This document shows positions 38,668-47,563 of a DNA stretch of 64,000 nt, piece by piece (positions within the stretch are counted from its first letter, which is position 1; every line of letters begins with the position of its first letter). This DNA is from Nocardioides sp. InS609-2. GTDB taxonomy: Bacteria; Actinomycetota; Actinomycetes; Propionibacteriales; Nocardioidaceae. The notes under the pieces were generated by a model, which ran no database searches, was not told the origin of the DNA, and saw only the letters and a list, made by a program, of their open reading frames with translations. Location of the stretch: positions 2,356,001 to 2,420,000 of the forward strand of contig NZ_CP060034.1 of assembly GCF_023208195.1 (NCBI RefSeq), written 5' to 3'. A program made the translations under genes and the position numbers.

Positions 38668-40244
38668 GGGATCAGCACCCCCGGGTTGAGCACGCCGGCC
38701 GGGTCGAGCGACGCCTTGACCGCGCGCAGCACCTGCACGCCGACCGGCCCGATCTCTCGCTCCAGCCACGGCTTGTGGTCGATGCCGACGGCATGGTGGT
38801 GGGTGATCGTGGCGCCGGCGTCGATCATCGCGTCGCTGGCCGCGGTCTTGGCCACCTGCCACTGCGCGAGCGGGTCGTCGGCCTGCTTGGCGGCCACGGT
38901 GAAGTACAGCGACGCCCCCGTCTCGTAGATGTGCGAGATGTGGCAGAGCACGATCGCCCCGTCACCCAGAGCGCCGGTGAGCGCGGCCTTCACGTCGGCG
39001 TACACCCGGTCGAGGTTGGACCAGAACGTGGCCGTCTCGAGCGTCTCGACGAGCACGCCGACGTCGAGCAGCGAGTCGCGGAGGTACGGCGCGTGGAAGC
39101 GGCCGTGCACCCATGCCGCCCCCGGCTCCTCGCCGAGCGGGGTGCCTCCGAGGTTGGTGAGGACGGCGGTCACGGCGACACGTCGCAGGTCGACGGCGGC
39201 CGGGGTGCCCTCGAAGCCAGTGATCATCAGGCAGCCACCGTCATTGGAGTCGCCGATCGACTCCGGCCGGGCCAGGTTCAGCGCGGTCTCCGACTCGTCG
39301 GACAGCCGGATCACGGTCGGCACCAGCCCCGACTGGGCCAGGGTGCGCATGGCGGTCGCGCCGGCCTCGAACGACGGCCAGCGCCACCCGTCGTACGCCG
39401 TCACCTCGGGCAGCGCCCGCACCCGCACGGTCACCGACGTGATCACGCCGAACGCGCCCTCGGAGCCGAGCAGCAGCTGTCGCAGGTCGGGGCCGGCCGC
39501 GTTGGCGGGCGCGGTGCCGAGGTCGAGACGGCCCGACGGCGTGGCCGCGGTGAGTGCCATGACGAGGGCGTCGAAGCGGCCGTAGCCGGCCGACGACTGG
39601 CCCGACGAGCGGGTGGCGGCGAAGCCGCCGATGGAGGCGTACTCGAACGACTGCGGGTAGTGGCCGAGCGTCAGCCCGTGCTCGGCGAGCAGCGCCTCGG
39701 CCTCGGGTCCGCGCAGGCCGGGCTCGAGGGTGGCGGTCATCGAGACGGTGTCGACGTCGCGGAGCGCCTTCATCCGCACCAGGTCGAGCGAGATGACGCC
39801 GGCCAGGCCGTCGCGCCGGGCGACGAGCCCGCCGGTGACCGCGGTGCCGCCGCCGAACGGCACCACCGCGAGTCGGTGGGCGACGGCCAGGTCGAGGACC
39901 CGCTGCACGTCGTCGTGGCTGGCCGGTCGCACCACCACGTCGGGCGCGTCGCTCCAGTCGCCCGCACGGGCCTTGAGGAGGTCGGGCGTCGACTTGCCGC
40001 GAGTACGACGGCGTCGGCTGTCGTCGTCGGTCAGCACATGCTCGTCGCCGATGAAGGCGCGCAGCTCGGAGAGTGCCTCCGATGGGAACCGCCCCTCGGG
40101 CAGCACGGACGTCTCAACCGCCGGGGTCTCGGTCAGGCCGAAGGCCAGCTCGATCAGGCCGCGGGCGGCCTCGGGCAGCGCGGTGGCCGAGGCGGGATCG
40201 CCCCAGCGGCTGGTGTGCATCTCGCGGTTGTCGACATGGGTCAT
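38664..40244 (-). CDS. FAD-binding oxidase, alkyldihydroxyacetone-phosphate synthase-like
   Basis: 526 aa. A VAO-type FAD domain (VVPFGGGTAVTGGL; SIGGFAATRSSGQSSAGYGR, GSEGAFGVITSVTVRV) and the C-terminal half with the family's HHHAVGIDH and LDPAGVLNPGVLIP, a good fit to eukaryotic/mycobacterial AGPS and GlcD relatives. AGPS exchanges the acyl chain of acyl-DHAP for an alkyl group, the first ether-lipid step; glycolate-type oxidation is an alternative. ATG 40244 lies within the TetR operator; ATG 40220 (MHTSRWGDP) is plausible. Confidence 0.8.
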   Translation of the reverse strand: MTHVDNREMHTSRWGDPASATALPEAARGLIELAFGLTETPAVETSVLPEGRFPSEALSELRAFIGDEHVLTDDDSRRRRTRGKSTPDLLKARAGDWSDAPDVVVRPASHDDVQRVLDLAVAHRLAVVPFGGGTAVTGGLVARRDGLAGVISLDLVRMKALRDVDTVSMTATLEPGLRGPEAEALLAEHGLTLGHYPQSFEYASIGGFAATRSSGQSSAGYGRFDALVMALTAATPSGRLDLGTAPANAAGPDLRQLLLGSEGAFGVITSVTVRVRALPEVTAYDGWRWPSFEAGATAMRTLAQSGLVPTVIRLSDESETALNLARPESIGDSNDGGCLMITGFEGTPAAVDLRRVAVTAVLTNLGGTPLGEEPGAAWVHGRFHAPYLRDSLLDVGVLVETLETATFWSNLDRVYADVKAALTGALGDGAIVLCHISHIYETGASLYFTVAAKQADDPLAQWQVAKTAASDAMIDAGATITHHHAVGIDHKPWLEREIGPVGVQVLRAVKASLDPAGVLNPGVLIP

Positions 40245-40263
40245 GTGTTACAGTGTGACATAT
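40243..40263. promoter_or_regulatory. Candidate TetR operator overlapping both divergent starts
   Basis: The 21-bp region is a near-palindrome with TGTTACA and TGTGACA half-sites around a central G (16 of 21 positions match the reverse complement). It includes the ATG of the AGPS-like gene and the first bases of the tetR ATG at 40262. Confidence 0.65.
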
Positions 40264-40822
40264 GACGTCACTTCGTCACAACGGTCTCCTGGACTCCTAT
40301 CTCGATGCGGCCCGGGCTTGCATCCTCGACGTCGGCTGGCGGCGAACGACCCTCACCGAGGTCGCCCGCCGGGCCGGCGTCAGCCGGATGACCATCTACC
40401 GCGCGTGGTCCGACATGCCGCAGCTGCTCGGCGACCTGATGACCCGCGAGTGGCGCGACGTGGTGGCCGCGAGCCACGGCAAGACGCTGATGGAGAGCGT
40501 GCTGACGACGGTGCAGGCGCTGCGCGAGAACGAGCTGTTCATGCGGATCGTCGAGCTCGATCCCGAGCTGCTGCTGCCCTACCTGCTCAATCGGCGTGGG
40601 CGTTCGCAGGAGGGGATCCTCGTCCTCGTCGAGCAGGCGATCGTGGACGGCCAGGCCGACGGCACGATCCGGCGCGGCAACCCGCGGGTGATCGCGCGAG
40701 CGCTGGTGCTGGCCGCCCACGGCTTCGTGCTCAGCGCGCACACGATGGTCGACGACGACGTCACCGAGACCGACCTCGAGACCGAGCTGCGCACCCTGGT
40801 CGAACGGGCACTGGCGCCATGA
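40262..40822 (+). CDS. TetR-family transcriptional regulator
   Basis: 186 aa. The DNA-binding domain is RTTLTEVARRAGVSRMTIYR followed by AWSDMPQLL; the C-terminal ~130 residues are the variable ligand domain. It is 17 bp from the divergent AGPS-like gene and overlaps glpD-like by 4 nt, so it very likely controls both units. A lipid or acyl-CoA ligand is a reasonable guess given the targets. Confidence 0.9.
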   Translation: MTSLRHNGLLDSYLDAARACILDVGWRRTTLTEVARRAGVSRMTIYRAWSDMPQLLGDLMTREWRDVVAASHGKTLMESVLTTVQALRENELFMRIVELDPELLLPYLLNRRGRSQEGILVLVEQAIVDGQADGTIRRGNPRVIARALVLAAHGFVLSAHTMVDDDVTETDLETELRTLVERALAP

Positions 40823-42348
40823 GCCCGCGCATCACGCCCGGTCTGGCCGGAGCGCCGACCGAGGTCGACGTCGTGGTCATCGGCCTGGGCGTCACCGGCG
40901 CCGGCTGCGCCCTCGACGCCGTGACCCGCGGCCTGACGACTCTCGCCGTCGATGCCCACGACCTCGCCTTCGGCACCAGCCGCTGGTCGTCGAAGCTGGT
41001 GCATGGCGGGCTGCGCTACCTCGCCAGGGGCCAGGTCGGCGTTGCACACGAGAGTGCCGTCGAGCGCGGCATCCTCATGGAGGTCACCGCACCGCACCTC
41101 ACCCACGCCATGCCGATGCTCCTCCCCCTCAACTCGAGCGTCGGCGGGTTCCAGGGCGCCCTGACCCGGGCGGGTTTCGCCGCCGGCGACCTGCTGCGAC
41201 GCAGCGCCCACACGTCCGCCGAGACCCTGCCCCACCCGCGCCGCATCTCCGCGACCGAAGCGCTCGCTCTGGCTCCCGACCTGCGCCACGCCGGCCTGCG
41301 CGGCGGACTGCTGTCATGGGACGGCCAGCTCGAGGACGACGCCCGGCTCGTCACCACGATCGCCCGCACAGCAGCGTCGTACGGCGCGCACGTGCGCACC
41401 CGCGCCCGCGTCCTGTCCGCCACTGGTCACCTGGTCGAGCTGCGCGACGAGCTCACCGGCGCCACCCACACCGTGACGGCACGGGCCGTCGTCAACGCGA
41501 CCGGTGTGTGGGCCGACACCCTCGTCGACGAGGTCCGACTCCGGCCGAGCCGGGGCACCCACCTCGTGCTGCGCGCCGACACCCTGCCCGGCCTCCGGGT
41601 CGCGGTCACCGCGCCGGTGCCGGGCGAGACCAACCGCTTCGTGCTCGTGCTCCCCCAGCCCGACGGCACGATCTACGTCGGCCTCACCGACGAGCCCATC
41701 GAGGGCGACGTGCCCGATGTTCCCGAACCCACCGACGGCGAGATCGGCTTCCTCCTCGACGTCGTGGCGGCGGCGTTCTCGCGGCCACTGCGGCGCTGCG
41801 ATGTGGTCGGCGCGTTCGCCGGGCTCCGGCCCCTGCTCGAGGTCGCCGGCCAGACCGAGACCGCCGACCTCTCCCGCACCCACGCCGTGCTGCGCTCGGC
41901 CAGCGGCGTCGTCACAGTGGTTGGCGGCAAGCTCACGACGTACCGCCGGATGGCCGAGGACGCCATCGACGCCATCGGTCTCGACGCCGGCCCATGCGTG
42001 ACAGCGCGTACGCCTCTGCTCGGCGCCGCACCCCGCGCCGACCTGGCCGCGCTCGAGCTGCCGGCCAGGCTGGTCCGGCGGTTCGGCACCGATGCTGCGC
42101 TGGTGCTGGACAACGCCCGCGAGGTCACCGGGCTCGATGACCAGACGCTGCTCGCACCGGTAGCCGAGGGCGTGCCGGTCACATTGGCCGAGCTGGTCTT
42201 CGGCGTCACCCACGAGGGTGCTGCCGATGTCGGCGACCTGCTCGACCGGCGTACTCGGGTCGGGTTGATCGCCGAGGACCGGGCACTCGCCGTAGCCGCA
42301 GCCGAACGCGCCCTCGCGCTGACTCGTCCGCCCCACACCGTGCCCTGA
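40819..42348 (+). CDS. glpD: Glycerol-3-phosphate dehydrogenase/oxidase (GlpD-like)
   Basis: 509 aa. FAD site VVVIGLGVTGAGCALDAVTR, then the GlpD signature SSKLVHGGLRYLARGQ, and TVVGGKLTTYRRMAEDAID near the start of the C-terminal helical domain. It oxidises glycerol-3-phosphate to DHAP at the membrane, giving electrons to quinone. Here the gene follows tetR in one operon opposite the AGPS-like gene, so DHAP supply for ether lipid synthesis is an attractive idea. Confidence 0.9.
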   Translation: MSPRITPGLAGAPTEVDVVVIGLGVTGAGCALDAVTRGLTTLAVDAHDLAFGTSRWSSKLVHGGLRYLARGQVGVAHESAVERGILMEVTAPHLTHAMPMLLPLNSSVGGFQGALTRAGFAAGDLLRRSAHTSAETLPHPRRISATEALALAPDLRHAGLRGGLLSWDGQLEDDARLVTTIARTAASYGAHVRTRARVLSATGHLVELRDELTGATHTVTARAVVNATGVWADTLVDEVRLRPSRGTHLVLRADTLPGLRVAVTAPVPGETNRFVLVLPQPDGTIYVGLTDEPIEGDVPDVPEPTDGEIGFLLDVVAAAFSRPLRRCDVVGAFAGLRPLLEVAGQTETADLSRTHAVLRSASGVVTVVGGKLTTYRRMAEDAIDAIGLDAGPCVTARTPLLGAAPRADLAALELPARLVRRFGTDAALVLDNAREVTGLDDQTLLAPVAEGVPVTLAELVFGVTHEGAADVGDLLDRRTRVGLIAEDRALAVAAAERALALTRPPHTVP

Positions 42349-42395
42349 CCCGGCGTCAGGCGGACGACTCGGTCCGCACCACGTATCGTCCACGC

Positions 42396-43679
42396 ATGCA
42401 CATCCGGGGTCTGGTCGCCGACACCCGGCCGTTGAAGAACCCGCACTTCCGCCGGCTCTGGTCGGCCAACATCATCACCGTCATCGGCGCCCAGCTCACG
42501 GTCGTCGCGGTGCCCGCGCAGATCTATGCCGACACCGGCTCGTCGGCGTACGTCGGGCTCACGGGTGTCTTCGGCCTCGTGCCGCTCGTCGTCTTCGGCC
42601 TGTACGGCGGCGCGCTGGCCGATGTCTTCGACCGCCGCACGTTGCTGGTGGTCACGACGCTCGGCCTGATAGTCACGAGCGGGCTGTTCTGGCTGCAGGC
42701 GGCGCTGGGCATGGACAACGTGTGGGCGCTGCTCTGTCTGTTCTCGGTGCAGCAGGCGTTCTTCGCGGTGAATCAGCCGACCCGCAGCGCGGTGGTGCCC
42801 AAGCTCGTCGGGGATGAGCTGTTGCCGGCGGCCAACTCGCTCAACATGACCGTCATGCAGGCCGGTGCGATCGGCGGACCCCTCGTGGCCGGCGCGCTGA
42901 TCCCGGTGCTGGGCTTCGAGTGGCTCTATCTCATCGACACCCTCACCCTCTTCGCCACGTTGTCCGCTGTGGTGCGGCTGCCGGCGCTGCCCGTCGAGGG
43001 CGCGGTGGCCGGGGTGCCGGGCATTCGCTCGGTGATCGAGGGGCTGGGCTACCTGCGCGGCCAGCCGGTGCTGCTGATGTCGTTCCTGGTCGACATCATC
43101 GCGATGGTCTTCGGCATGCCGCGCGCGCTCTTCCCCGAGGTGGCGCACGAGAGCTTCGCCGGGCCGGAGGAGGGTGGGCTCGCCTTCGCGCTGCTCTTCG
43201 CCGCGATCCCTGCCGGTGCCGTGATCGGCGGGATCCTCTCGGGCTGGGTCTCGCGGGTCTCTGCGCAGGGCAAGGCGGTCGTCGTCGCCATCATCGTGTG
43301 GGGTCTGGCGATGGCCGGATTCGGACTTGCCGTCGGGTTCGCCGACGTGTCACCGCGCGCGATGCTCGTGATCGCGTTGCTCATGCTGGTCATCGGTGGC
43401 GCCGCCGACATGGCCAGCGCCGCGTTCCGCACGAGCATGCTGCAGACCGTCGCGACCGACGCCGTGCGCGGTCGGTTGCAGGGCATCTTCATCGTCGTGG
43501 TCGCCGGAGGTCCGCGGATCGCCGACGTCGCCCACGGCGCGACCGCCGCAGTCGTCGGGACCGCGGCCGCCGCCGCCGGCGGTGGCGTGCTGGTCGTCGT
43601 ACTCACCGTGGTCGCGTCGATCGCCGTGCCGACGTTCGTGCGCTACCGGGTCATGCTGCGCTCATCGGTGGTCGAGTAG
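42396..43679 (+). CDS. MFS exporter (EntS-like)
   Basis: 427 aa, about 12 membrane helices. Characteristic start KNPHFRRLWSANIITVIGAQ, loop YGGALADVFDRRTLLV, and NQPTRSAVVPKLVGDELLPA, as in the EntS/MFS_3 group that exports siderophores and drugs. The last residues (RSSVVE) and stop derive from a dispersed repeat (43670-43707). Confidence 0.88.
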   Translation: MHIRGLVADTRPLKNPHFRRLWSANIITVIGAQLTVVAVPAQIYADTGSSAYVGLTGVFGLVPLVVFGLYGGALADVFDRRTLLVVTTLGLIVTSGLFWLQAALGMDNVWALLCLFSVQQAFFAVNQPTRSAVVPKLVGDELLPAANSLNMTVMQAGAIGGPLVAGALIPVLGFEWLYLIDTLTLFATLSAVVRLPALPVEGAVAGVPGIRSVIEGLGYLRGQPVLLMSFLVDIIAMVFGMPRALFPEVAHESFAGPEEGGLAFALLFAAIPAGAVIGGILSGWVSRVSAQGKAVVVAIIVWGLAMAGFGLAVGFADVSPRAMLVIALLMLVIGGAADMASAAFRTSMLQTVATDAVRGRLQGIFIVVVAGGPRIADVAHGATAAVVGTAAAAAGGGVLVVVLTVVASIAVPTFVRYRVMLRSSVVE

Positions 43680-43760
43680 GCGCGAGGACGAGCGCCGTAT
43701 CGAGACCCGAGGCGGCCGTGCCCTTGGCTTCGAGGCTCGCTGCGCTCGGACCTCAACCAG
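43670..43760. repeat. Two dispersed repeat elements side by side
   Basis: GGTCGAGTAGGCGCGAGGAC ... CGTATCGAGACC spans 43670-43707. GGCTTCGAGGCTCGCTGCGC ... CCTCAACCAG spans 43726-43760 and is an inverted relative of the element at 37549-37768. They sit between convergent genes and reach into both 3' ends. Confidence 0.75.
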
Positions 43761-44733
43761 CGGGAAGCCAGCGCATCGAGGCGCCGTGACCGTGCGTCCA
43801 CGCCACGGCCTGCCCGTCGAGCCCGAGCACGAACGACGCCAGGTCGGCCGGCAGCTCCGGGCCGGTCTCGGTGACCACCGGGTGCACGCGTCTGCCCTCG
43901 TTGCTCACCCAGTGGCACCGACCGTCGGCGACCAGCCCCGCCATCATGGTCTCGAAGCGACGCCGGCCCTGCTCGTCGACGTACGCCAGCACCGCGCTGT
44001 GGAACACCACCACCTCGCCGTACGACGACGTCTCGTCCACCAGCGCCGGCAGGTCCTCGAGCAGGTCACCCTGGACCAGCTGCGGCGGATCGGCGGCGGC
44101 GATCTCGATGGCCTGCTGGAGACGGGCGCGCCGGTCGTCCTGCTCGGGCCAGACGAGGTTGGCCAGCCACGCCATCTGGTCGGCGTCGGTGACCGACAGC
44201 GGGTGCAGGTCGAGCCCGCCACGCCACGACACTTCGGGCAGGGCGTCGGGCACGGGCATCGGTCCCCTCACCTCGCACCGCAGCTCCGGACCCGGGCCGG
44301 CCAGCGCCCCCACCGGCGGCCACGCATAGGACCAGCGATCGGGATAGAGGCACAGCCCCGCCGACGCACCTACTTCCAGGAGTGCCAGCGGCCGACCGGC
44401 CGCCGCCTGCACGAAAGCCGGCAGCAAGGTGGCCAGTCGCCCGACCTCGTTGGTCTGGGTGGCGCGCGCCATGATCGTGGCCCGAATCGATCCGTCGTCG
44501 GTCAGCAGCGCCTCGCGCAAGCCGGCGTACGGGCCTGGAGCGGGTACGCCGTGCCACCGGGCCGCCGCGAACACCAGGTTCGGCTGCTGCTTGATGCCCG
44601 GCAGGGTCGCCACCCACTCCTGCACCTGTGGGTCGTCGACCACCGCTAGCGACCACGCCTCGAAGCAGGGCGAGTCGGCAGCAGAGGTCGCGAAGTCGGC
44701 GTACTGCGTGGTGACGTCGGCAAACAGCTCCAT
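43753..44733 (-). CDS. DUF2332-family protein
   Basis: 326 aa. Family layout: an N-terminal helical part (LFADVTTQYADFATSAADSP), PNLVFAAARWHG, then LLEVGASAGLCLYPDRW and VVFHSAVLAYVDEQGR, which resembles a methyltransferase-like fold; function unknown. It begins one base into the stop of the GabD-like gene, so the two are cotranscribed. Confidence 0.87.
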   Translation of the reverse strand: MELFADVTTQYADFATSAADSPCFEAWSLAVVDDPQVQEWVATLPGIKQQPNLVFAAARWHGVPAPGPYAGLREALLTDDGSIRATIMARATQTNEVGRLATLLPAFVQAAAGRPLALLEVGASAGLCLYPDRWSYAWPPVGALAGPGPELRCEVRGPMPVPDALPEVSWRGGLDLHPLSVTDADQMAWLANLVWPEQDDRRARLQQAIEIAAADPPQLVQGDLLEDLPALVDETSSYGEVVVFHSAVLAYVDEQGRRRFETMMAGLVADGRCHWVSNEGRRVHPVVTETGPELPADLASFVLGLDGQAVAWTHGHGASMRWLPAG

Positions 44734-46181
44734 CAGTCGAGCTCGGTCACCGGCAGCGCGACGTACGTCGTCTCGAGGTACTCCTCGATCCCCTCGAACC
44801 CGCCCTCACGACCGAACCCGCTCGACTTCACGCCACCGAACGGCGCAGCGGGGTTGGACACGAGGCCGGTGTTCATCCCGACCATGCCGAACTCGAGTGA
44901 CTCCGCCAGCCTCAGCGAGCGGGCCAGCTCGCGCGTGTAGACGTAGGCAACCAGGCCGTACTCCGTCGCGTTGGCCGCAGCGACCGCCTCCTGCTCGGTC
45001 TCGAAGCTGGTGATCGGCGCGACCGGGCCGAAGATCTCGACGGTGTTGATCTGGGCTTCGGCGGGTACGTCGACCAGCACGGTCGGCGGGTAGAAGTAGC
45101 CCGCGCCGTTCGGCGTCTCGCCACCGCAGACCACCCGAGCCCCGTCGTGGACTGCGTCGATCACGAGCTGCCCGACCGACTCGACCGCGTCGGGGTCGAT
45201 CAGCGGACCGACGTCGACGCCGTCGTCCTGGCCACGGCCGACGGTCAGCGCCGACATCCGCTCACCCAGTCTGGTCGCGAACTCCTCGGCCACCGACGAG
45301 TGCACCAGGAAGCGGTTGGCCGAGGTGCAGGCCTCGCCCATGTTGCGCATCTTGGCGATCATCGCGCCGTCGATGGCGGCGCCGAGGTCGGCGTCGCCGA
45401 AGACGATGAACGGCGCGTTGCCGCCCAGCTCCATCGAGACCCGCTGAAGGTTCTCGGCCGACTGCTTGACCAGCACCTTGCCGACCCCGGTCGACCCGGT
45501 GAAGCTCACCTTGCGCAACCGGTCGTCGCCCATGATGGCCTGGCCTATCTCGGCCGATGAGCTGGTCGTGACGACGTTGAGCACGCCCGCCGGCACGCCC
45601 GCCTCGGCGAAGACCGCGGCCAGCTCGAGCATCGTCAACGGAGTCTGCGCCGCGGGCTTCACGACCATCGTGCAGCCGGCCGCCAGCGCCGGCCCGATCT
45701 TGCGGGTGCCCATCGCGAGCGGGAAGTTCCACGGCGTCACGAACAGGCACGGCCCGACCGGCTTCTTCAAGGTCAGCAGCCGGCTCTTGCCGTCGGGAGC
45801 GCTCATCCAGCGACCGTGGATCCGCACCGCCTCCTCGCTGAACCAGCGCAGGAACTCGCGACCGTAGGCCACCTCGCCCGCCGCCTCGGCCAGCGGCTTG
45901 CCCATCTCGAGGCTGATCAGCCTGGCCAGGTCATCGGCACGTTCGACGAGCAGCTCGTAGGCCGTCCGCAGGATCTCGCCGCGTTCGCGGGGGGCGGTCG
46001 CGGCCCAGGCCGCCTGGGCCCCGACGGCGGCTTCGAGGGCGTCGATCGCGTCGGCCTCGCCGGCGTCGGCGACCCGCGCCAGGACCGACTCGTCGGCCGG
46101 GTCGATGACCTCGAACCTCGCGCCATCAGCGGCTTCTCGCCACTCGCCGCCGATGAACAGCAGGTCTTTGAAGTCGGACAT
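44733..46181 (-). CDS. gabD: NAD(P)-dependent succinate-semialdehyde dehydrogenase-like aldehyde dehydrogenase
   Basis: 482 aa, full aldehyde dehydrogenase. Signs: TPWNFPLAMGTRKIGPALAA, FTGSTGVGKVL, the catalytic Glu in MELGGNAPFIVF, the catalytic Cys in GEACTSANRF, and the late EIFGPVAPI. GabD converts succinate semialdehyde to succinate in GABA breakdown; related aldehydes are possible. GAGGTGAGG upstream supports ATG 46181. A palindrome at 46248-46267 may control it. Confidence 0.88.
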   Translation of the reverse strand: MSDFKDLLFIGGEWREAADGARFEVIDPADESVLARVADAGEADAIDALEAAVGAQAAWAATAPRERGEILRTAYELLVERADDLARLISLEMGKPLAEAAGEVAYGREFLRWFSEEAVRIHGRWMSAPDGKSRLLTLKKPVGPCLFVTPWNFPLAMGTRKIGPALAAGCTMVVKPAAQTPLTMLELAAVFAEAGVPAGVLNVVTTSSSAEIGQAIMGDDRLRKVSFTGSTGVGKVLVKQSAENLQRVSMELGGNAPFIVFGDADLGAAIDGAMIAKMRNMGEACTSANRFLVHSSVAEEFATRLGERMSALTVGRGQDDGVDVGPLIDPDAVESVGQLVIDAVHDGARVVCGGETPNGAGYFYPPTVLVDVPAEAQINTVEIFGPVAPITSFETEQEAVAAANATEYGLVAYVYTRELARSLRLAESLEFGMVGMNTGLVSNPAAPFGGVKSSGFGREGGFEGIEEYLETTYVALPVTELD

Positions 46182-46247
46182 GTGCCTCACCTCGTCTGGA
46201 CCGGGTCGGGATTTTGCTTTGTCATTTGGCGGAGCCCGTGACGTGCG

Positions 46248-46267
46248 ATGTTCCGCCGTGGGAACAT
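46248..46267. promoter_or_regulatory. Palindrome upstream of gabD-like gene
   Basis: ATGTTCC-GCCGTG-GGAACAT has perfect 7-bp arms with a 6-nt spacer, 67 bp before the gabD-like start. This is the form of a dimeric repressor or activator site; the protein is unknown. Confidence 0.5.
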
Positions 46268-46294
46268 TCTCACGGCCCACCGTAAGGTTGGTCA

Positions 46295-46336
46295 GCGCAG
46301 GCCCCTTGCCGACCCCATGCGGCAAGGGGCCTGCGC
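46295..46336. terminator. Strong hairpin, probably the lipase-gene terminator
   Basis: GCGCAGGCCCCTTGCC pairs perfectly with GGCAAGGGGCCTGCGC across a 10-nt loop. It lies 3' of the SGNH lipase gene on the minus strand. No T-run follows, as is common in high-GC actinobacteria. Confidence 0.65.
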
Positions 46337-46358
46337 CATTTCCCGGTCATTCGGGCTG

Positions 46359-46399
46359 GGTCTCGATACGGGCTCGCTTCGCATCGCCCCACTCGACCA
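46359..46399. repeat. Dispersed repeat, second family
   Basis: GGTCTCGATACGGGCTCGCT ... CCCCACTCGACCA is an inverted relative of the element at 43670-43707 (both have GGTCGAG-T at one end and CGAGACC at the other). No gene is found in it. Confidence 0.65.
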
Positions 46400-46474
46400 A
46401 CGAGCAACGTCGGTGGTCGGCGACCGAGCGGCGGATATCGTGAGCAGCTCGCCGATAGCCACACCAGGCGAGAA

Positions 46475-47479
46475 TCAGTGCCGCGCCACCCACTTCTCCA
46501 GGTCGATCCCGGCCTTCCGTGCCGCCACCCGGGCGGCCTTCGAGGTCAGGTCCGGGGCGGTGAACTCCTTCGGACGGATGGAGCGGTCTGCCGCGGCGTA
46601 CTGGCGCTGAGTAGCTGCCTGCGATGAGGCGCTGGCCGCGGACGTACGCCGCATCGCGCCGGTCACCTGGAGCGCGACGCCGGTGAGCACACCGCTGACG
46701 GTCGGCGTGTAGCCACTGGCGTGGCCGGCGACATTGGGGTGGTAGCTCTCGCTGATCGGGTTGGAGAGGCCGTTCAGCCACTCGGGGTTGTCACAGACCG
46801 CGTGGCCGATGAAGGCCGAGGTCGGGTTCGCGTAGCCGAAGCCGGCGGCCGCGGCCTGGGTACTGGTCCGGCTGTTGAGCAGGTCGGCGGTCTGGTTGAG
46901 CCGGATCTCCTCGGCGGGCGAGAAGAAGGTCGCGGCGTTGCAGTCCTCGCCGTTGAAGATGCGCGGGTAGCCGGCGACCACCACCTGCGCGTTCGGCGCC
47001 CGGCTGCGGATCGCGGCGTACAGGCCGGCCAGCTGCCCGGGGAGCGCGTTGTTGATGAAGGCCTGCGCGCGGTCGACAGCGCCGTTGCAGTTGCTCATCC
47101 AACCCGGCTTCGCGCACTCGGTGAGTACGTCGGCGAACCCGGCGTCGTTGCCGCCGACCGAGATCGTCACGAAGCTGGTCGCGGCGGTCAGCGCGGAGAG
47201 CTGGGTGTTGGTGACGTCGGGGATGCGGGCCCCGGAGCAGGCACGGAAGTTCAGCGAGTAGCCGCGCGCCGCCGCGATCAGGGACGGGTAGGCCTTCGTC
47301 GACCGCTGGCACGACGTGCCGTCGGCGATGTAGCTGCGCGTGCCGGTGCCCGACGAGTAGCTGTCGCCGAGGGCGACGTACTCGGCAGCGGCCGCCTGGG
47401 CGGGTGCATGCAGGAGAGGTACGGCGAGCACGGCGGCCGCGGACGCGGTCGCCATGGCGCGCACGAGTGAGAACGACAT
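46475..47479 (-). CDS. Secreted SGNH/GDSL lipase-esterase
   Basis: 334 aa. Signal peptide (SFSLVRAMATASAAAVLAVP ... AQAAA). Block I ALGDSYSSGTG with the nucleophile Ser, SVGGNDAG, and the late SYHPNVAGH with the catalytic His. Three cysteine pairs suit extracellular folding. It resembles Streptomyces esterases acting on lipids or glycans. The last ~60 residues after VTGAMRR are a basic tail of unknown use. Confidence 0.9.
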   Translation of the reverse strand: MSFSLVRAMATASAAAVLAVPLLHAPAQAAAAEYVALGDSYSSGTGTRSYIADGTSCQRSTKAYPSLIAAARGYSLNFRACSGARIPDVTNTQLSALTAATSFVTISVGGNDAGFADVLTECAKPGWMSNCNGAVDRAQAFINNALPGQLAGLYAAIRSRAPNAQVVVAGYPRIFNGEDCNAATFFSPAEEIRLNQTADLLNSRTSTQAAAAGFGYANPTSAFIGHAVCDNPEWLNGLSNPISESYHPNVAGHASGYTPTVSGVLTGVALQVTGAMRRTSAASASSQAATQRQYAAADRSIRPKEFTAPDLTSKAARVAARKAGIDLEKWVARH

Positions 47480-47563
47480 TGGTTCCTCCGAGAATCAGAA
47501 CAACATCGCCACAAGATGTGGCCCACGTCACGCTAGGGCTACCGCGCGGTGAGGGGAAGGGCG

